A stretch of DNA of 55,392 nt from Oscillospiraceae bacterium (GTDB lineage: Bacteria; Bacillota; Clostridia; Oscillospirales; Ruminococcaceae). The DNA lies in the NCBI GenBank assembly GCA_017415165.1, contig JAFQIY010000039.1, positions 1 through 55,392 of the forward strand, given 5' to 3'. The translations under genes were made by a program, and so were the position numbers. How positions within the stretch are numbered: position 1 is the stretch's first letter; every line of letters starts with the position of its first letter. This document shows, piece after piece, positions 16,169-25,271 of the stretch. The notes beneath the pieces were generated by a model, which worked only from the letters and a program-made list of their open reading frames with translations, did no database searches and was not told the origin of the DNA.

Positions 16169-17266
16169 TTATCCCGTCAAAATTTCTTTGAAAATATCCT
16201 GCACCATTGCTGCTGTTTCGGACATATCTCCGTCCATTTCGTGGGAGTACACGCCGTAAGTATCCATATCCTTTGAATGCCCCACAAGCTGTTTGAGATA
16301 ACCCTCAGGAAGCGTTTTTACAGCTGATACAAAAGTGTGGCGAAGTTCGTAAGGTGTAACATGCGGCATATTGTGATACTCACGGTATCGTTGCCAGTTA
16401 TCTTTATAGGTGGCACTGCGTATCGGGTCGCCGTATTTATCGCTGAACACATAGTCACTTACGATATTATTTTCTTCCTGAAGCTGTTTTTGCTCATTAA
16501 GCAAGGCAGAGGTAAAAATGTTGAGTGCAAAATTTCTTTGTGCGTTGTGGTTCTTGCCCGTTGTAGTTTCGCCGAGAATGTTGATTGCTCTGCGGAGGTA
16601 CACAGTTCCGTTTCGGATGTCGTTCCATTTCAGACCGATAAGCTCTCCAGGGCGGAGTCCCGTCAGAACGTGGAAGCGGTACGCATAAATAAACATATCA
16701 GCTTTAGGCTTGTTTCTGTAGGTTGTCATATTATCTGCAAACAATACCTTCAAGTGAGCAGGTTGCAGAATTTGCTTTTCTCCGACCTTTGCGTCCTTCG
16801 GAATAGTCAAGTCCTCAGGCAGTAGGGTAGTAAGCTTATTCTTGCGGCAGTATTTTATAAATGCTACAAGGCAGGCACGCAAGTTCATCAGCGTTTTCTT
16901 TGCAAGTCCAGTGCCGTAAGAACGGTCAATAACGTCCTGAAGGTGCTGTTCGTTGATGTTCTCAACACGAACATTGCCTATATACGGATTGATTTGATTT
17001 TTGAAAAAGCATTCGTATTTCATCCAGTGACTTTTTGAGGTGGAGAGCTTCAGGCTCTCAATGTACTGTTCAGCAGCTTGTCTGACTTTGATTTTGGTGT
17101 TGTTGATGCCGTCATCGAGCCACGCATCAGCCTTTGCGTTTGCTTCTCGCTGTCCCATTCTGCCCGGAGTGGATGATGTGAACGTCTTTCTTATACCGTC
17201 TTTCTGTACATTGATTTGCCAGCGATTGCGGGATTCAATCCATTGTGCCGTGTTGGTACGTTTCAT
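16169..17266 (-). CDS. int: Tyrosine recombinase (element integrase)
   Basis: A protein of 365 residues from ATG 17266, chosen because AAGGAG lies 7 bases upstream. An N-terminal arm-binding part rich in basic residues is followed by a SAM-like core-binding domain (residues about 60-150) and the catalytic domain: LTGLRPGELIGLKW (first Arg), TPYELRHTFVS (His-x-x-Arg box), LVGHS, and MDTYGVYSHEM with the likely nucleophile Tyr. It integrates and excises the element. It reads leftward, and its first 32 bases overlap the end of the PadR-operon membrane gene, so the right attachment junction probably lies just upstream of its ribosome site. Confidence 0.9.
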   Translation of the reverse strand: MKRTNTAQWIESRNRWQINVQKDGIRKTFTSSTPGRMGQREANAKADAWLDDGINNTKIKVRQAAEQYIESLKLSTSKSHWMKYECFFKNQINPYIGNVRVENINEQHLQDVIDRSYGTGLAKKTLMNLRACLVAFIKYCRKNKLTTLLPEDLTIPKDAKVGEKQILQPAHLKVLFADNMTTYRNKPKADMFIYAYRFHVLTGLRPGELIGLKWNDIRNGTVYLRRAINILGETTTGKNHNAQRNFALNIFTSALLNEQKQLQEENNIVSDYVFSDKYGDPIRSATYKDNWQRYREYHNMPHVTPYELRHTFVSAVKTLPEGYLKQLVGHSKDMDTYGVYSHEMDGDMSETAAMVQDIFKEILTG

Positions 17267-18044
17267 AGGCATACTCCTTGAAATAATCGTCTTTGACAGC
17301 AATTGTCATAATTGCAAGTGCGGCAACACTAACAAGGATTGCTCCCGAAAGACAAGGTGCGTAAAGCGAAATAAGTGCAGGTGGAGCAACAAGCACAAAA
17401 CAGCTTAATACAAACCATTTGAAATTTTTTCCGCGCATTGAAAAAACAAATCCGCACATCAGCGGCACGAGAAGTGCTGACCCATAAAAAGCAAAATGTC
17501 CTGAAAGTGTATTTCGGAATGCAATTGTTACCCATTCAGCGCCGCTTACATTTGCAATATTAGCTCTGCCTACATTCCAAATCACTATAACTGCGAGTAA
17601 CAGCGTAAAAGCAGCATAAGCAGTTTTAGGCTTGCGAACAAGAATTGTATAATCGACAAAATAAAACAGCAATGCAGCTGCTATGCAGATAATTGCATTG
17701 GGAATATCACTGTTTATGAAAACATTATAAGCAGGCGGAAATGCAAAAAAGCCTTCTCCCAAATGCCGTGCAATAATACCTGTGAACAGAAGAATTAAAG
17801 AGGGGAGAAAAACGGCTAAAGGAAAGCTTGGACGGTGTGCAGAGTCAAGTCCCACACCGGCTTCAACAGGGTCACCCATTGTTTTTACAGCTTCTTCCTC
17901 AGCATTTTCTTCAGGAAGTCCGACGGCAATAAAGGCTTCTGCCTGCTCGTCAATGTGTGATGCAAGTTCAGCCTTCAATGGTTCGTGAACAGCTTTGCAC
18001 CTAACCTGTTCAAGTACGGTATTGATATATTCATCCTTTTTCAT
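17235..18044 (-). CDS. Permease-prefix-domain membrane protein, probably truncated
   Basis: A protein of 269 residues. Residues 1-70 (DEYINTVLEQVRCK...EEEAVKTMGDPVEAG) are the cytoplasmic prefix domain found on permeases encoded beside PadR regulators. About six transmembrane helices follow. The last 10 or so residues (YAYETYQHGTMD) are encoded inside the start of the integrase gene and do not look native. From family memory, such proteins often continue into an FtsW-like or other membrane domain. I infer that the element inserted here and cut off the 3' part, which would lie left of the window. It overlaps PadR by 4 bases (ATGA). Confidence 0.7.
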   Translation of the reverse strand: MKKDEYINTVLEQVRCKAVHEPLKAELASHIDEQAEAFIAVGLPEENAEEEAVKTMGDPVEAGVGLDSAHRPSFPLAVFLPSLILLFTGIIARHLGEGFFAFPPAYNVFINSDIPNAIICIAAALLFYFVDYTILVRKPKTAYAAFTLLLAVIVIWNVGRANIANVSGAEWVTIAFRNTLSGHFAFYGSALLVPLMCGFVFSMRGKNFKWFVLSCFVLVAPPALISLYAPCLSGAILVSVAALAIMTIAVKDDYFKEYAYETYQHGTMD

Positions 18045-18379
18045 ACAGCTGCACCTCCGTCAAGAACCTTGTTTACCGCACCGCTGAATAAACTCCATTC
18101 ATTCTTTTTGTCTGCAAGGAAACCGTTGCCTTTATCAGTAATTGAATAGTATTTTCTCATTCTGCCGTTTTCAGCTTCCGCTTCCCGTGAAGAAACATAA
18201 CCTGCTTTTTCAAGAGAATGAAGAAGGGGATAGAGCGTTCCCGCTTTAAGAGAAAAAGTGCTGTCAGAACGTTTTTCCAGCGTTTCAATCATTTCGTAAC
18301 CGTACATTTCTTTTTCGGCAAGCAGATGAAGGATAAGCATTCCTGTTGACCCTGCCATAAGACCTTTATCGATTTTCAT
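18041..18379 (-). CDS. PadR-family transcriptional regulator
   Basis: A protein of 112 residues with the PadR winged helix: MLILHLLAEKEMYGYEMIE, then FSLKAGTLYPLLHSLEKAGY as recognition helix and wing, then GRMRKYYSITDKG. PadR proteins repress membrane-stress or efflux genes until a ligand or stress releases them. GGAGG lies 9 bases before the ATG. It is the first gene of a two-gene operon with its membrane partner. A dyad centred in the promoter is the likely autoregulatory operator. Confidence 0.92.
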   Translation of the reverse strand: MKIDKGLMAGSTGMLILHLLAEKEMYGYEMIETLEKRSDSTFSLKAGTLYPLLHSLEKAGYVSSREAEAENGRMRKYYSITDKGNGFLADKKNEWSLFSGAVNKVLDGGAAV

Positions 18380-18393
18380 TGCACGTTGCCTCC

Positions 18394-18444
18394 TATATAT
18401 AGATTGTCTACATATATTATATATCGACCATCTATATATGTCAA
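18394..18444 (-). promoter_or_regulatory. PadR promoter with embedded dyad operator
   Basis: On the minus strand TTGACA (18444-18439) and TATAAT (18421-18416) are both perfect consensus with 17-bp spacing. A dyad overlaps it: 18394-18408 and 18426-18440 are inverted copies matching at 13 of 15 positions (core ATATAGATnGTC). One half lies in the -35/-10 spacer and the other just downstream of the -10, well placed for repression. Confidence 0.85.
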
Positions 18445-18465
18445 GAGGAAAATATAATTTGCAAA

Positions 18466-18500
18466 AAAAATCTCCCCGTATTCAAACGGAGAGAAATTTT
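18466..18500 (-). terminator. Terminator of the BlaI/M56 operon
   Basis: A hairpin between 18466-18479 and 18486-18500 (core CTCCCCGT / ACGGAGAG, one mismatch) with A/T flanks directly follows the stop codon at 18501 on the minus strand. Confidence 0.7.
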
Positions 18501-21500
18501 TTATTCCGCAACAGCACTGACAAACATATACCCCTTATCAGTATTACGCAAGGTAAACACCAGCGTTTTCTCAAGATACAGACAGCAGGTGTCTCTGTAC
18601 TTTTCCACGGTTACATAAACGTAATCGCCGTCAAGTCTTGTTTCGGTGAAAAGGTACTTTTCAGGCAGCGGTATTCCCATACCCTGCGAATAATATCTGC
18701 CTGTTTCGCTGTTGTAGTAGCGGCTTTCCTCAGATGGCTGTATCTCTGTACCAAAGCGTGCGAGAGAAGCCTCTTTGAGCCTTTCGGGGGTAACTCCGTC
18801 ATATTTTCCGCCTGTGCTGTCAAGGTATCTCCACGGCTCGCCGCTGTAAAGAAGATAGAACAGCATTGTTTCGTCTGGAATATCCTCAGTTGTTTCAAAC
18901 TCGTCGGCAACAGATGCAAACATCAGATAATCATATACCGCATATTCGGGACTGTTATTGCGTGAAAGTACATTTTTATGGTGCATATAATCATCATAAT
19001 CCGTCAGCTTCACAATTCTTGTTGCACCGCTTTCAAACGGCTCGCCGATTACAAGTGCAAGGCGGTTATGTCCGTTTTTGAACGGCGCAGGATTAAGGCT
19101 GTTCACTTCAAATTCAAGGCGGTAGATTGCCTGATGATTTGCGTTGGGATACTCATCAGCAAGAGTAATATCAACATCTGAAATTACGCTGACATTTTTG
19201 AAAATTTCCCAGCTTGACGGCGGGTCAGCGTAATGCTCCTCGCCGTTTACGGTGTAGTATGCTTCGTTGCTCACAAGTGCGTCCATAAGGCTCATACTTC
19301 TGTCATTGTTGTCAAGCTGATTTGCAAAGGTCTGGGCAATATAATCGACAGCACCGCCTCGTGTTATTTCAATTGCTGAAAGGTACGCTTCACGCTCCTT
19401 GTCGGTGAGAAGATAATATTCGTCGGTATTATCCGTGCGGAAGTGCAGAACGTTATTGCTGTACAGCTTAAAGAAGTAATGCTCGTCGCTGCAATAGAAG
19501 GTCGTTTCAACCGCATCTGCATTTGCAGGCGGTGTATCCATATTGCTTTGCGAGAAACGTACAGCCTTCTGAATGTTGGTGAAAATCCGTGTTACATCAT
19601 AATAGCTGCCGTCAACGTGTGGATAATAGGACATCTCATTACCTTGCTGTTCAGTTGTGTAAACAAAATCCCCCTGCTTAGCCGTGGTAAATGTAAGTTG
19701 GTCAAGCACACGCTCAGTTGTCAGCTCAACAACGCTCACAACCATTGTGCTTCCGTCATAAGCATAGGGATAACGGCGGATAATTTCAACACCGTTTTGT
19801 TTTACATAGCTGTCGTAGAAATATTGTCCGCCCGTTGCGTCGGTGAAATTCTCGCTTGCCTGAATAGTTTCGGTGTAGCTGCCGTCCTCGTATCTGAATT
19901 TCACGGGATAAAGCTCCTCGTCGCCGTCAGCCATATAGGCGGAAACAGTGTAGAACCCGTCATCATTTTTCTGTCGGAAGAATACGAGTCCGGGGTGCGT
20001 GCCTGTATTCTCAGTGTTGTGGATAAACATTTCATCCATCAGTTCAGGTCTGAATGAAAATACATTGAAATTTTCAAAGGGGCACCATGCAATGAATTTT
20101 TCATAGCTCATAAGACGCAACGCAAAGCTGCCCATTACCTCATCGGGATTGTCAGACTCAAGCTCCTCAACACGGACAAGCTGGAGATTATATGGCTCGT
20201 CGTAGCCCTCTATACGATATGTCCACACAATATCGTGTGATCTTTGCGCACGATAGCGGTAATCCGTATCACCCGAAAATGCGACATTTCCCGTAGGCAC
20301 GAGAACACCGTCTTTAAACTTGTATTCGATTTTAGCATTGCAGATACCCTGTGTGCTTGATGGACCGTATTTTTCGTCACGGATCGTTATAGCACGGTTA
20401 CCGTACAGCATTCCGTTTTCCACGGTGTACATTGTTCCGCCGCCGAAATTGACTGTGCCGTCATCATTAGTTTCAGCGTTATTTTCAAGCTGATATGAGG
20501 AGATAAAATCGTGCTCCTTGCCATTGTAGGAAACGGTAAATTTACTGCGGTTGATTTGCGTTACTTGAAAGCTTTCCGCAAGCTTGTCCTCGGCGGCAGT
20601 ATCAATTTTGATTTCGTCAAGGGTTGCACCGTCAATTACAATAATGCTGTTATCAAGTACCATTGTTCCCGAATAATATTTTTCGAGTGCTGTATCATTT
20701 ACACCGTCACCATTGAAGTCATAAAAATAGAACTCAGTGCGAAATGGGTCAATTCCTCCGAAATCGGTGTCAAAGCCTTTTTCTTTGTCACCCTTGCGGA
20801 CTGTAAAGGTTCTCCAATCTTGGTCATTAAAATGAAAACTCAAATCCGTTTTACCGTCTGTGTTTCGTATTTCATAGCCCTCATCTGTCAGAAACATTAC
20901 CATATTTTCCATTCTTTGATTAAAGCTGTCAATGGTGTCATAAAAGCTTTGATAATTATTTTTATATTGCACCTGCATCGTGTATTCGCCCACAGTAAAC
21001 AAGCCTTTTTTCAGTTCGTATGTAACCGCTACATCAAGGCTTGTATCCTGCTGATAATCAAAATACAATGCAAGCTCAATATCACGATTTTCCTTGTCAA
21101 AATCAGCTTCAATAATTGCTTCGGACTGGTTTTCCACAGGCTCATCGGGAATAAGCCTGTATTTGGTCAATCCCTTGATGTCAAAGGTTGCGTGTGCATC
21201 ACCGAGGGTGTATTCCTCGCTGTCAAAATCAAGTATGAAGTGATAGTAGTTTGATGGAGTTGTATCGCCGTAATCATTATCAAGAGTAAGATTTATGGTA
21301 GCTGTTTCGCCGTTGCTGCCATTGACAATCTGGCTGTACACCTGATTTTCTCCTGCGGGAATAAAATCCGAATGGGTGATTTCAGCGGAAAGGCTTTTGC
21401 CCGTGCCGAAAACCGCCGCTGAAATTATTATCAGCAGAACAAGCACAATAACCGTTCCTGTTCTAACCTTCTTCATACTCATTACAGCTTTTATTCTGCT

Positions 21501-22385
21501 TTTTATATCGCTTTCACCAAAGCCTGAAACAAACATAAGCATACGGCTTCTTTCCGCCGCACATTTAAGCAGGCTCTCCGCATATGCTTTTTTGTTGTCC
21601 GTGCCGATTGTTTCCACAACCGTTTCGTCACAGTAACGTTCCGTGTCCTTTAGAAAAAGCACACGGCTTACCCATACGAAAGGGTTGTACCAGTTAACAG
21701 CACATATAAGAAGCGTAAGTACATTCCACAGTGGGTCACGATGTCGGATGTGGGTTGTTTCGTGAAGAAGAATATGACGAAGAGATACTTCATCTGTAAA
21801 ATCCGTGCTGTAGGGAAGCAGAATTTTCGGGCGGATTATTCCGAATACAGCAGGTGTGCCGATATTGCCTTTTCGCAAATCAGAGTTACCCTGTAACAGG
21901 TTGCTCTGCACCTTTTCAAACCGTGAAAATCTTATCGCACAGAATATGTAGGCGATTATGATTGCAGAGCATAGAATTGCTGTTACGGAAATGTACACCA
22001 TTTTCAGCACAGTTTCTGCGTCGGGCAACGGTTTTTCCTGTACTGTTTCGACAGGGGATGGTGATATTGTTTCGCTTTGGGGAGAAGTTACATCTACCTG
22101 CGGTCTTTCTACATCAATGTGGTATGTAACGTCAGGCTGAGCTACAGGAGCAGTAACAATCGGCTCGCTGTATTCTTCGCTTGGCAGGTCGGTTACAGTC
22201 TGAGTCTGCGTGAAAAAATTCATCACGGAAACTGCCGACGGAATATTTATCGGCAGGGCAAATTTCAAGAACACCACTGCCCACATAAGCATAAGAATTC
22301 TGCCGTTCATTTTCTTTCCCAGCACCGCACGGAGAATTATTGCCGCAAGGGCAAGCAGTACCGAGGTTATAACTGTTGCAAGCAT
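18501..22385 (-). CDS. BlaR1-type M56 sensor peptidase with very large extracellular region
   Basis: A protein of 1294 residues. The N-terminal 330 residues are a BlaR1/MecR1-like M56 unit: TM helices near 4-22, 30-50 and 130-150, the zinc motif HETTH at 208-212, a downstream DTERYCDETVV (third ligand region), and a TM near 308-328. The roughly 960 residues after that are predicted outside the cell and contain NGDGVND-type repeats; they are much longer than the about 250-residue penicillin-binding domain of BlaR1. On signal, M56 proteins cleave or trigger loss of the BlaI repressor. It is 12 bases after the BlaI gene, in the same operon. The signal is unknown and need not be a beta-lactam. 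Confidence 0.9.
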   Translation of the reverse strand: MLATVITSVLLALAAIILRAVLGKKMNGRILMLMWAVVFLKFALPINIPSAVSVMNFFTQTQTVTDLPSEEYSEPIVTAPVAQPDVTYHIDVERPQVDVTSPQSETISPSPVETVQEKPLPDAETVLKMVYISVTAILCSAIIIAYIFCAIRFSRFEKVQSNLLQGNSDLRKGNIGTPAVFGIIRPKILLPYSTDFTDEVSLRHILLHETTHIRHRDPLWNVLTLLICAVNWYNPFVWVSRVLFLKDTERYCDETVVETIGTDNKKAYAESLLKCAAERSRMLMFVSGFGESDIKSRIKAVMSMKKVRTGTVIVLVLLIIISAAVFGTGKSLSAEITHSDFIPAGENQVYSQIVNGSNGETATINLTLDNDYGDTTPSNYYHFILDFDSEEYTLGDAHATFDIKGLTKYRLIPDEPVENQSEAIIEADFDKENRDIELALYFDYQQDTSLDVAVTYELKKGLFTVGEYTMQVQYKNNYQSFYDTIDSFNQRMENMVMFLTDEGYEIRNTDGKTDLSFHFNDQDWRTFTVRKGDKEKGFDTDFGGIDPFRTEFYFYDFNGDGVNDTALEKYYSGTMVLDNSIIVIDGATLDEIKIDTAAEDKLAESFQVTQINRSKFTVSYNGKEHDFISSYQLENNAETNDDGTVNFGGGTMYTVENGMLYGNRAITIRDEKYGPSSTQGICNAKIEYKFKDGVLVPTGNVAFSGDTDYRYRAQRSHDIVWTYRIEGYDEPYNLQLVRVEELESDNPDEVMGSFALRLMSYEKFIAWCPFENFNVFSFRPELMDEMFIHNTENTGTHPGLVFFRQKNDDGFYTVSAYMADGDEELYPVKFRYEDGSYTETIQASENFTDATGGQYFYDSYVKQNGVEIIRRYPYAYDGSTMVVSVVELTTERVLDQLTFTTAKQGDFVYTTEQQGNEMSYYPHVDGSYYDVTRIFTNIQKAVRFSQSNMDTPPANADAVETTFYCSDEHYFFKLYSNNVLHFRTDNTDEYYLLTDKEREAYLSAIEITRGGAVDYIAQTFANQLDNNDRSMSLMDALVSNEAYYTVNGEEHYADPPSSWEIFKNVSVISDVDITLADEYPNANHQAIYRLEFEVNSLNPAPFKNGHNRLALVIGEPFESGATRIVKLTDYDDYMHHKNVLSRNNSPEYAVYDYLMFASVADEFETTEDIPDETMLFYLLYSGEPWRYLDSTGGKYDGVTPERLKEASLARFGTEIQPSEESRYYNSETGRYYSQGMGIPLPEKYLFTETRLDGDYVYVTVEKYRDTCCLYLEKTLVFTLRNTDKGYMFVSAVAE

Positions 22386-22397
22386 AAAATCACCGCC

Positions 22398-22757
22398 TTA
22401 ATTGTCGCTCATCTTATCTATAAGCTCACGAAGCTCCTTCAGCTCATCTTCGCTAAGACGCTTGTCCTTGATAAATCCTGAAACAAGAAGCTTTGCCGAG
22501 CCATTGTAAAGTCTCGAAAGCAGGCCCTCGGTTTCATCAGTGCGGACGTCTTCCTTTTTCACAAGAGCCGTGCAGATGTAATCAGGGTCAGTGCGTTTGA
22601 TTGCACCTTTCTTGATAAGACGGTCAAGAAGTGTGTAAACAGTAGGCTTTTTCCAGCCTTTTTCCTTGGCAAGCTGTTCTGCAATTTCAATTGCGGGGAT
22701 TTCGCCCGCTTCCCATATAAGGTTCATTACCGCAAAGTCGTTATCACTGAATTTCAT
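22398..22757 (-). CDS. BlaI/MecI-family repressor
   Basis: A protein of 119 residues: an N-terminal winged helix (FAVMNLIWEAGEIPAIEIAE, GWKKPTVYTLLDRLIKKGAI) and a C-terminal dimer region with ELKELRELIDKM. In the family the repressor binds TACAnnTGTA dyads and is released when the M56 partner is activated. The matching sites overlap its own promoter. It is followed directly by the M56 gene. The wing sequence IKRTDPDYICTALV is normal for the family. Confidence 0.93.
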   Translation of the reverse strand: MKFSDNDFAVMNLIWEAGEIPAIEIAEQLAKEKGWKKPTVYTLLDRLIKKGAIKRTDPDYICTALVKKEDVRTDETEGLLSRLYNGSAKLLVSGFIKDKRLSEDELKELRELIDKMSDN

Positions 22758-22767
22758 AGTATTACTC

Positions 22768-22825
22768 CATTCTACAGTTGTATAATGTTTTCTTTATTAT
22801 ACAACTGTAGAATGAGGTTTGTCAA
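22768..22825 (-). promoter_or_regulatory. BlaI operator pair and promoter
   Basis: The arms 22768-22786 and 22796-22814 are a perfect 19-bp inverted repeat, and each contains the BlaI core TACAnnTGTA. On the minus strand TTGACA (22825-22820) and TATAAT (22801-22796) with an 18-bp spacer lie across the same site. This is a very clear autorepressed promoter. Confidence 0.93.
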
Positions 22826-22900
22826 TAGTTTTTTTAGATGTTTTTATTTGTTATTGGCTGTATTTATAAATGTATGATAACGTATTTTTTATATACAACA

Positions 22901-22930
22901 AAGCCTGAGAAGATAGTTCCTCTCAGGCTT
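22901..22930. terminator. Hairpin, possible terminator
   Basis: AAGCCTGAG (22901-22909) and CTCAGGCTT (22922-22930) form a 9-bp stem in the gap between the BlaI promoter and the following gene. It may end transcription of the 23,054-25,252 genes. A further small dyad (AGCAAGT/ACTTGCT, 22987-23003) lies closer to that stop codon. Confidence 0.6.
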
Positions 22931-23053
22931 TTGCCTTATACATTATACTCATCATCAATAAGAATATAATTTGCACTGTGTTTTTCAGCAAGTGGCACTT
23001 GCTATCAGAATAATAATACTGGTCTCTTTTTAGGTTTAAAACATTTATTATTT

Positions 23054-23938
23054 CTATTTACAAACCACAGATATTTCCGCATTTGGAAAAGCGTCAGATA
23101 ACTTGCTCTCAAATTCTTGAGAACTCTCATCTGTATATAATGTAAAAGACTTAACTGCATTATGTGAAACATCCGAGAAATCAATACGCATGCTGTCTGC
23201 GGTTATTGTCAAATTTTCTAACTCAGGAAGTTCATTTAAAAAGCTGAGATCAGAAACAATATTATTATCACCGACAAATGATAAATCCAACTCTTTTAAT
23301 CCTTTAAACGATGTGATTGCTGAAAAGTTATCCGTGTATCCGGAATGACCTTTAAGGGATGTAACAGAATTATTTGTCGGTAATTCTGTTGTTATGGTGT
23401 CTAATTGATAATCAGGCATAGTCCAGTTGTCACAAATAATTGTGTGGATATTATCGGTAAGCATTATTTGTCTCAACGCATCATAAAAAGATATAGAACA
23501 TTCCGGATTATCTGCTTTCTTTGACCACGCCATTTCAATACACCCGTCATCTATTATACAATCAGGATAACTGCTTCCTATTGTACCTGTGCTTACCCAA
23601 ATTCGTTTATCTGCATATTGCTTTGATAATTCTTTATATATATTAATCGCACTATAAAAATCATCTGCAGATGCATCATAGTCTGTAAATGCATATGTCG
23701 GAAAATTAAGCCTTAACGTTACGACTATTGCATCTTCTTCTACTTCAATTGAAGCAACACGCTGAGAATAAATATTGGTGTTTTTGCAAGTTATTCCATA
23801 AATGTTTCTAAAATCCTTATCATATAAAAAAACAAAGTGCTTAAAAAATCCAAAGCCATATCCTATTGGTATGAGAACAAGTACTGATATTAAAATACCG
23901 ATAACAATGAGCCGCTTAATCAACGACTTGTTTTTCAA
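23054..23938 (-). CDS. Membrane-anchored protein with leucine-rich repeats
   Basis: A protein of 294 residues. The start is TTG 23938, with AGGAG 9 bases upstream. Residues about 8-30 are one signal-anchor helix (RLIVIGILISVLVLIPIG), so the rest is outside the cell. From about residue 195 the spacing of leucines (FKGLKELDLSFVGDN, LNELPELENLTITAD) shows two or three LRR-type repeats. Function unknown. It follows the lipoprotein gene after a 33-bp gap and is fairly AT-rich. A protein of similar layout lies at 43,438-44,076. Confidence 0.7.
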   Translation of the reverse strand: MKNKSLIKRLIVIGILISVLVLIPIGYGFGFFKHFVFLYDKDFRNIYGITCKNTNIYSQRVASIEVEEDAIVVTLRLNFPTYAFTDYDASADDFYSAINIYKELSKQYADKRIWVSTGTIGSSYPDCIIDDGCIEMAWSKKADNPECSISFYDALRQIMLTDNIHTIICDNWTMPDYQLDTITTELPTNNSVTSLKGHSGYTDNFSAITSFKGLKELDLSFVGDNNIVSDLSFLNELPELENLTITADSMRIDFSDVSHNAVKSFTLYTDESSQEFESKLSDAFPNAEISVVCK

Positions 23939-23971
23939 ATAAAATCACTCCTGATGTGTACTCTGCATTAG

Positions 23972-25252
23972 TCATTTTCTCACTAACGATTCACTATTTT
24001 TTGAACTGTAATATTCATAATCCTCTTCTGTAACAGTAAAATTGGCGTAATAAATAATTTCCTCAAAATCCTCATCACTGCATCTGTTAATTACAGGTTT
24101 TCCGATACGGTATTTTCCTGAAGTAAGCATATTATCAAAACCGAATATCTGATAATATTCTGTACGTCCGAATTCTGCAAGCACAGCTTCTTCATCATCG
24201 GGAACTGTCGGACATTCAATCTGCACCCAACCGTTACCGCTTTCAAATTTTTCAAGAGTGTAACTGCTGTCGATAAATAAATTGCCTATATTTTCACCGC
24301 CGTATTGCTCAAAAAGAATTTTAACCAATTGCGGATAAGCTTCTTCTGTGGTAACTTTTATACCCAATGGGTCTACAATTTCCAAAAATCCCAACTGTTC
24401 TTTTGGAACAATTCCCATACAGAATACAGCTTGAGAATCGCAGGTTTGCACATAAGGACAGGTTACTTCGTAATCAAAGATTATTTCTTCATTCTGAACA
24501 TAAACGCCATCTTTAAGCGTTTCAACGTATGAAGAACTGCCAAACCACTCAACCTTGAGTGCTACCGCATATTTATCAAAATCAACACCCTTGCCCCATT
24601 CAGCGAGTCTTTTTCCGTTTATGTCATATTTTTCATAATTTAAATTAGCAAATGCCCAATAATCAGATATGAATTTTGATGAACAGTATTCCATTGCTTC
24701 ATAGCTTCCAAAAATATATACACCGTCCAAATCAGGTCTGAAATACTGTACTTCATACATCAGCACATCCATATCTTCTCTCGGAATTGCTGCGGCAATA
24801 ACAGCAATTTTGTCTTCCTCACTTTCAGTGTCGTGCGTGCAGACAAAATCAACCATTCCATTGTAAACATAAGCATTATCAGGCTTACATCCCGATGAAC
24901 AGAAATCGACAAAAATAATCTCTTTTTTAAAGTCAATTCCCGAACACCATTCGTAAAATTCTTCAATAGGTTCACCGCAAAATAAGGCTAAATCATCAAT
25001 GCCCTTTGTGCTTCCGATAACACGCCATTCGTAACGGTATTTTATATCGTCATCATCTGATATGGGAATATTCACAGAAAAAAGCTTATCCTTCGGAAGC
25101 TGTTTTGCAGTATCGGCAGGGGAAACAGCTTCAATAATTTCTGTTTGAGTTTCACTTGCAGTATTCTGTGAAGTATTCGGTGTATTTTGGTTGCAACCTG
25201 TCATCAATATAATTATTGTAAATAATAATGCAAGTAATTTTGTAAATCTCAT
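23972..25252 (-). CDS. Lipoprotein of unknown function
   Basis: A protein of 426 residues. MRFTKLLALLFTIIILMTGC is a lipoprotein signal with the lipobox LMTGC. A Thr/Ser/Gln-rich spacer of about 35 residues follows, then a soluble part with several cysteines (FVDFCSSGCKPDN) and many aromatic residues. No known domain could be named. The gene begins 19 bases after the PHP gene stop, so it may be transcribed with the hydrogenase-sensor operon, though a separate weak start cannot be excluded. A GGA ribosome site precedes the ATG. Confidence 0.75.
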   Translation of the reverse strand: MRFTKLLALLFTIIILMTGCNQNTPNTSQNTASETQTEIIEAVSPADTAKQLPKDKLFSVNIPISDDDDIKYRYEWRVIGSTKGIDDLALFCGEPIEEFYEWCSGIDFKKEIIFVDFCSSGCKPDNAYVYNGMVDFVCTHDTESEEDKIAVIAAAIPREDMDVLMYEVQYFRPDLDGVYIFGSYEAMEYCSSKFISDYWAFANLNYEKYDINGKRLAEWGKGVDFDKYAVALKVEWFGSSSYVETLKDGVYVQNEEIIFDYEVTCPYVQTCDSQAVFCMGIVPKEQLGFLEIVDPLGIKVTTEEAYPQLVKILFEQYGGENIGNLFIDSSYTLEKFESGNGWVQIECPTVPDDEEAVLAEFGRTEYYQIFGFDNMLTSGKYRIGKPVINRCSDEDFEEIIYYANFTVTEEDYEYYSSKNSESLVRK

Positions 25253-25271
25253 AGCTGTTCCTTTCGATAAA

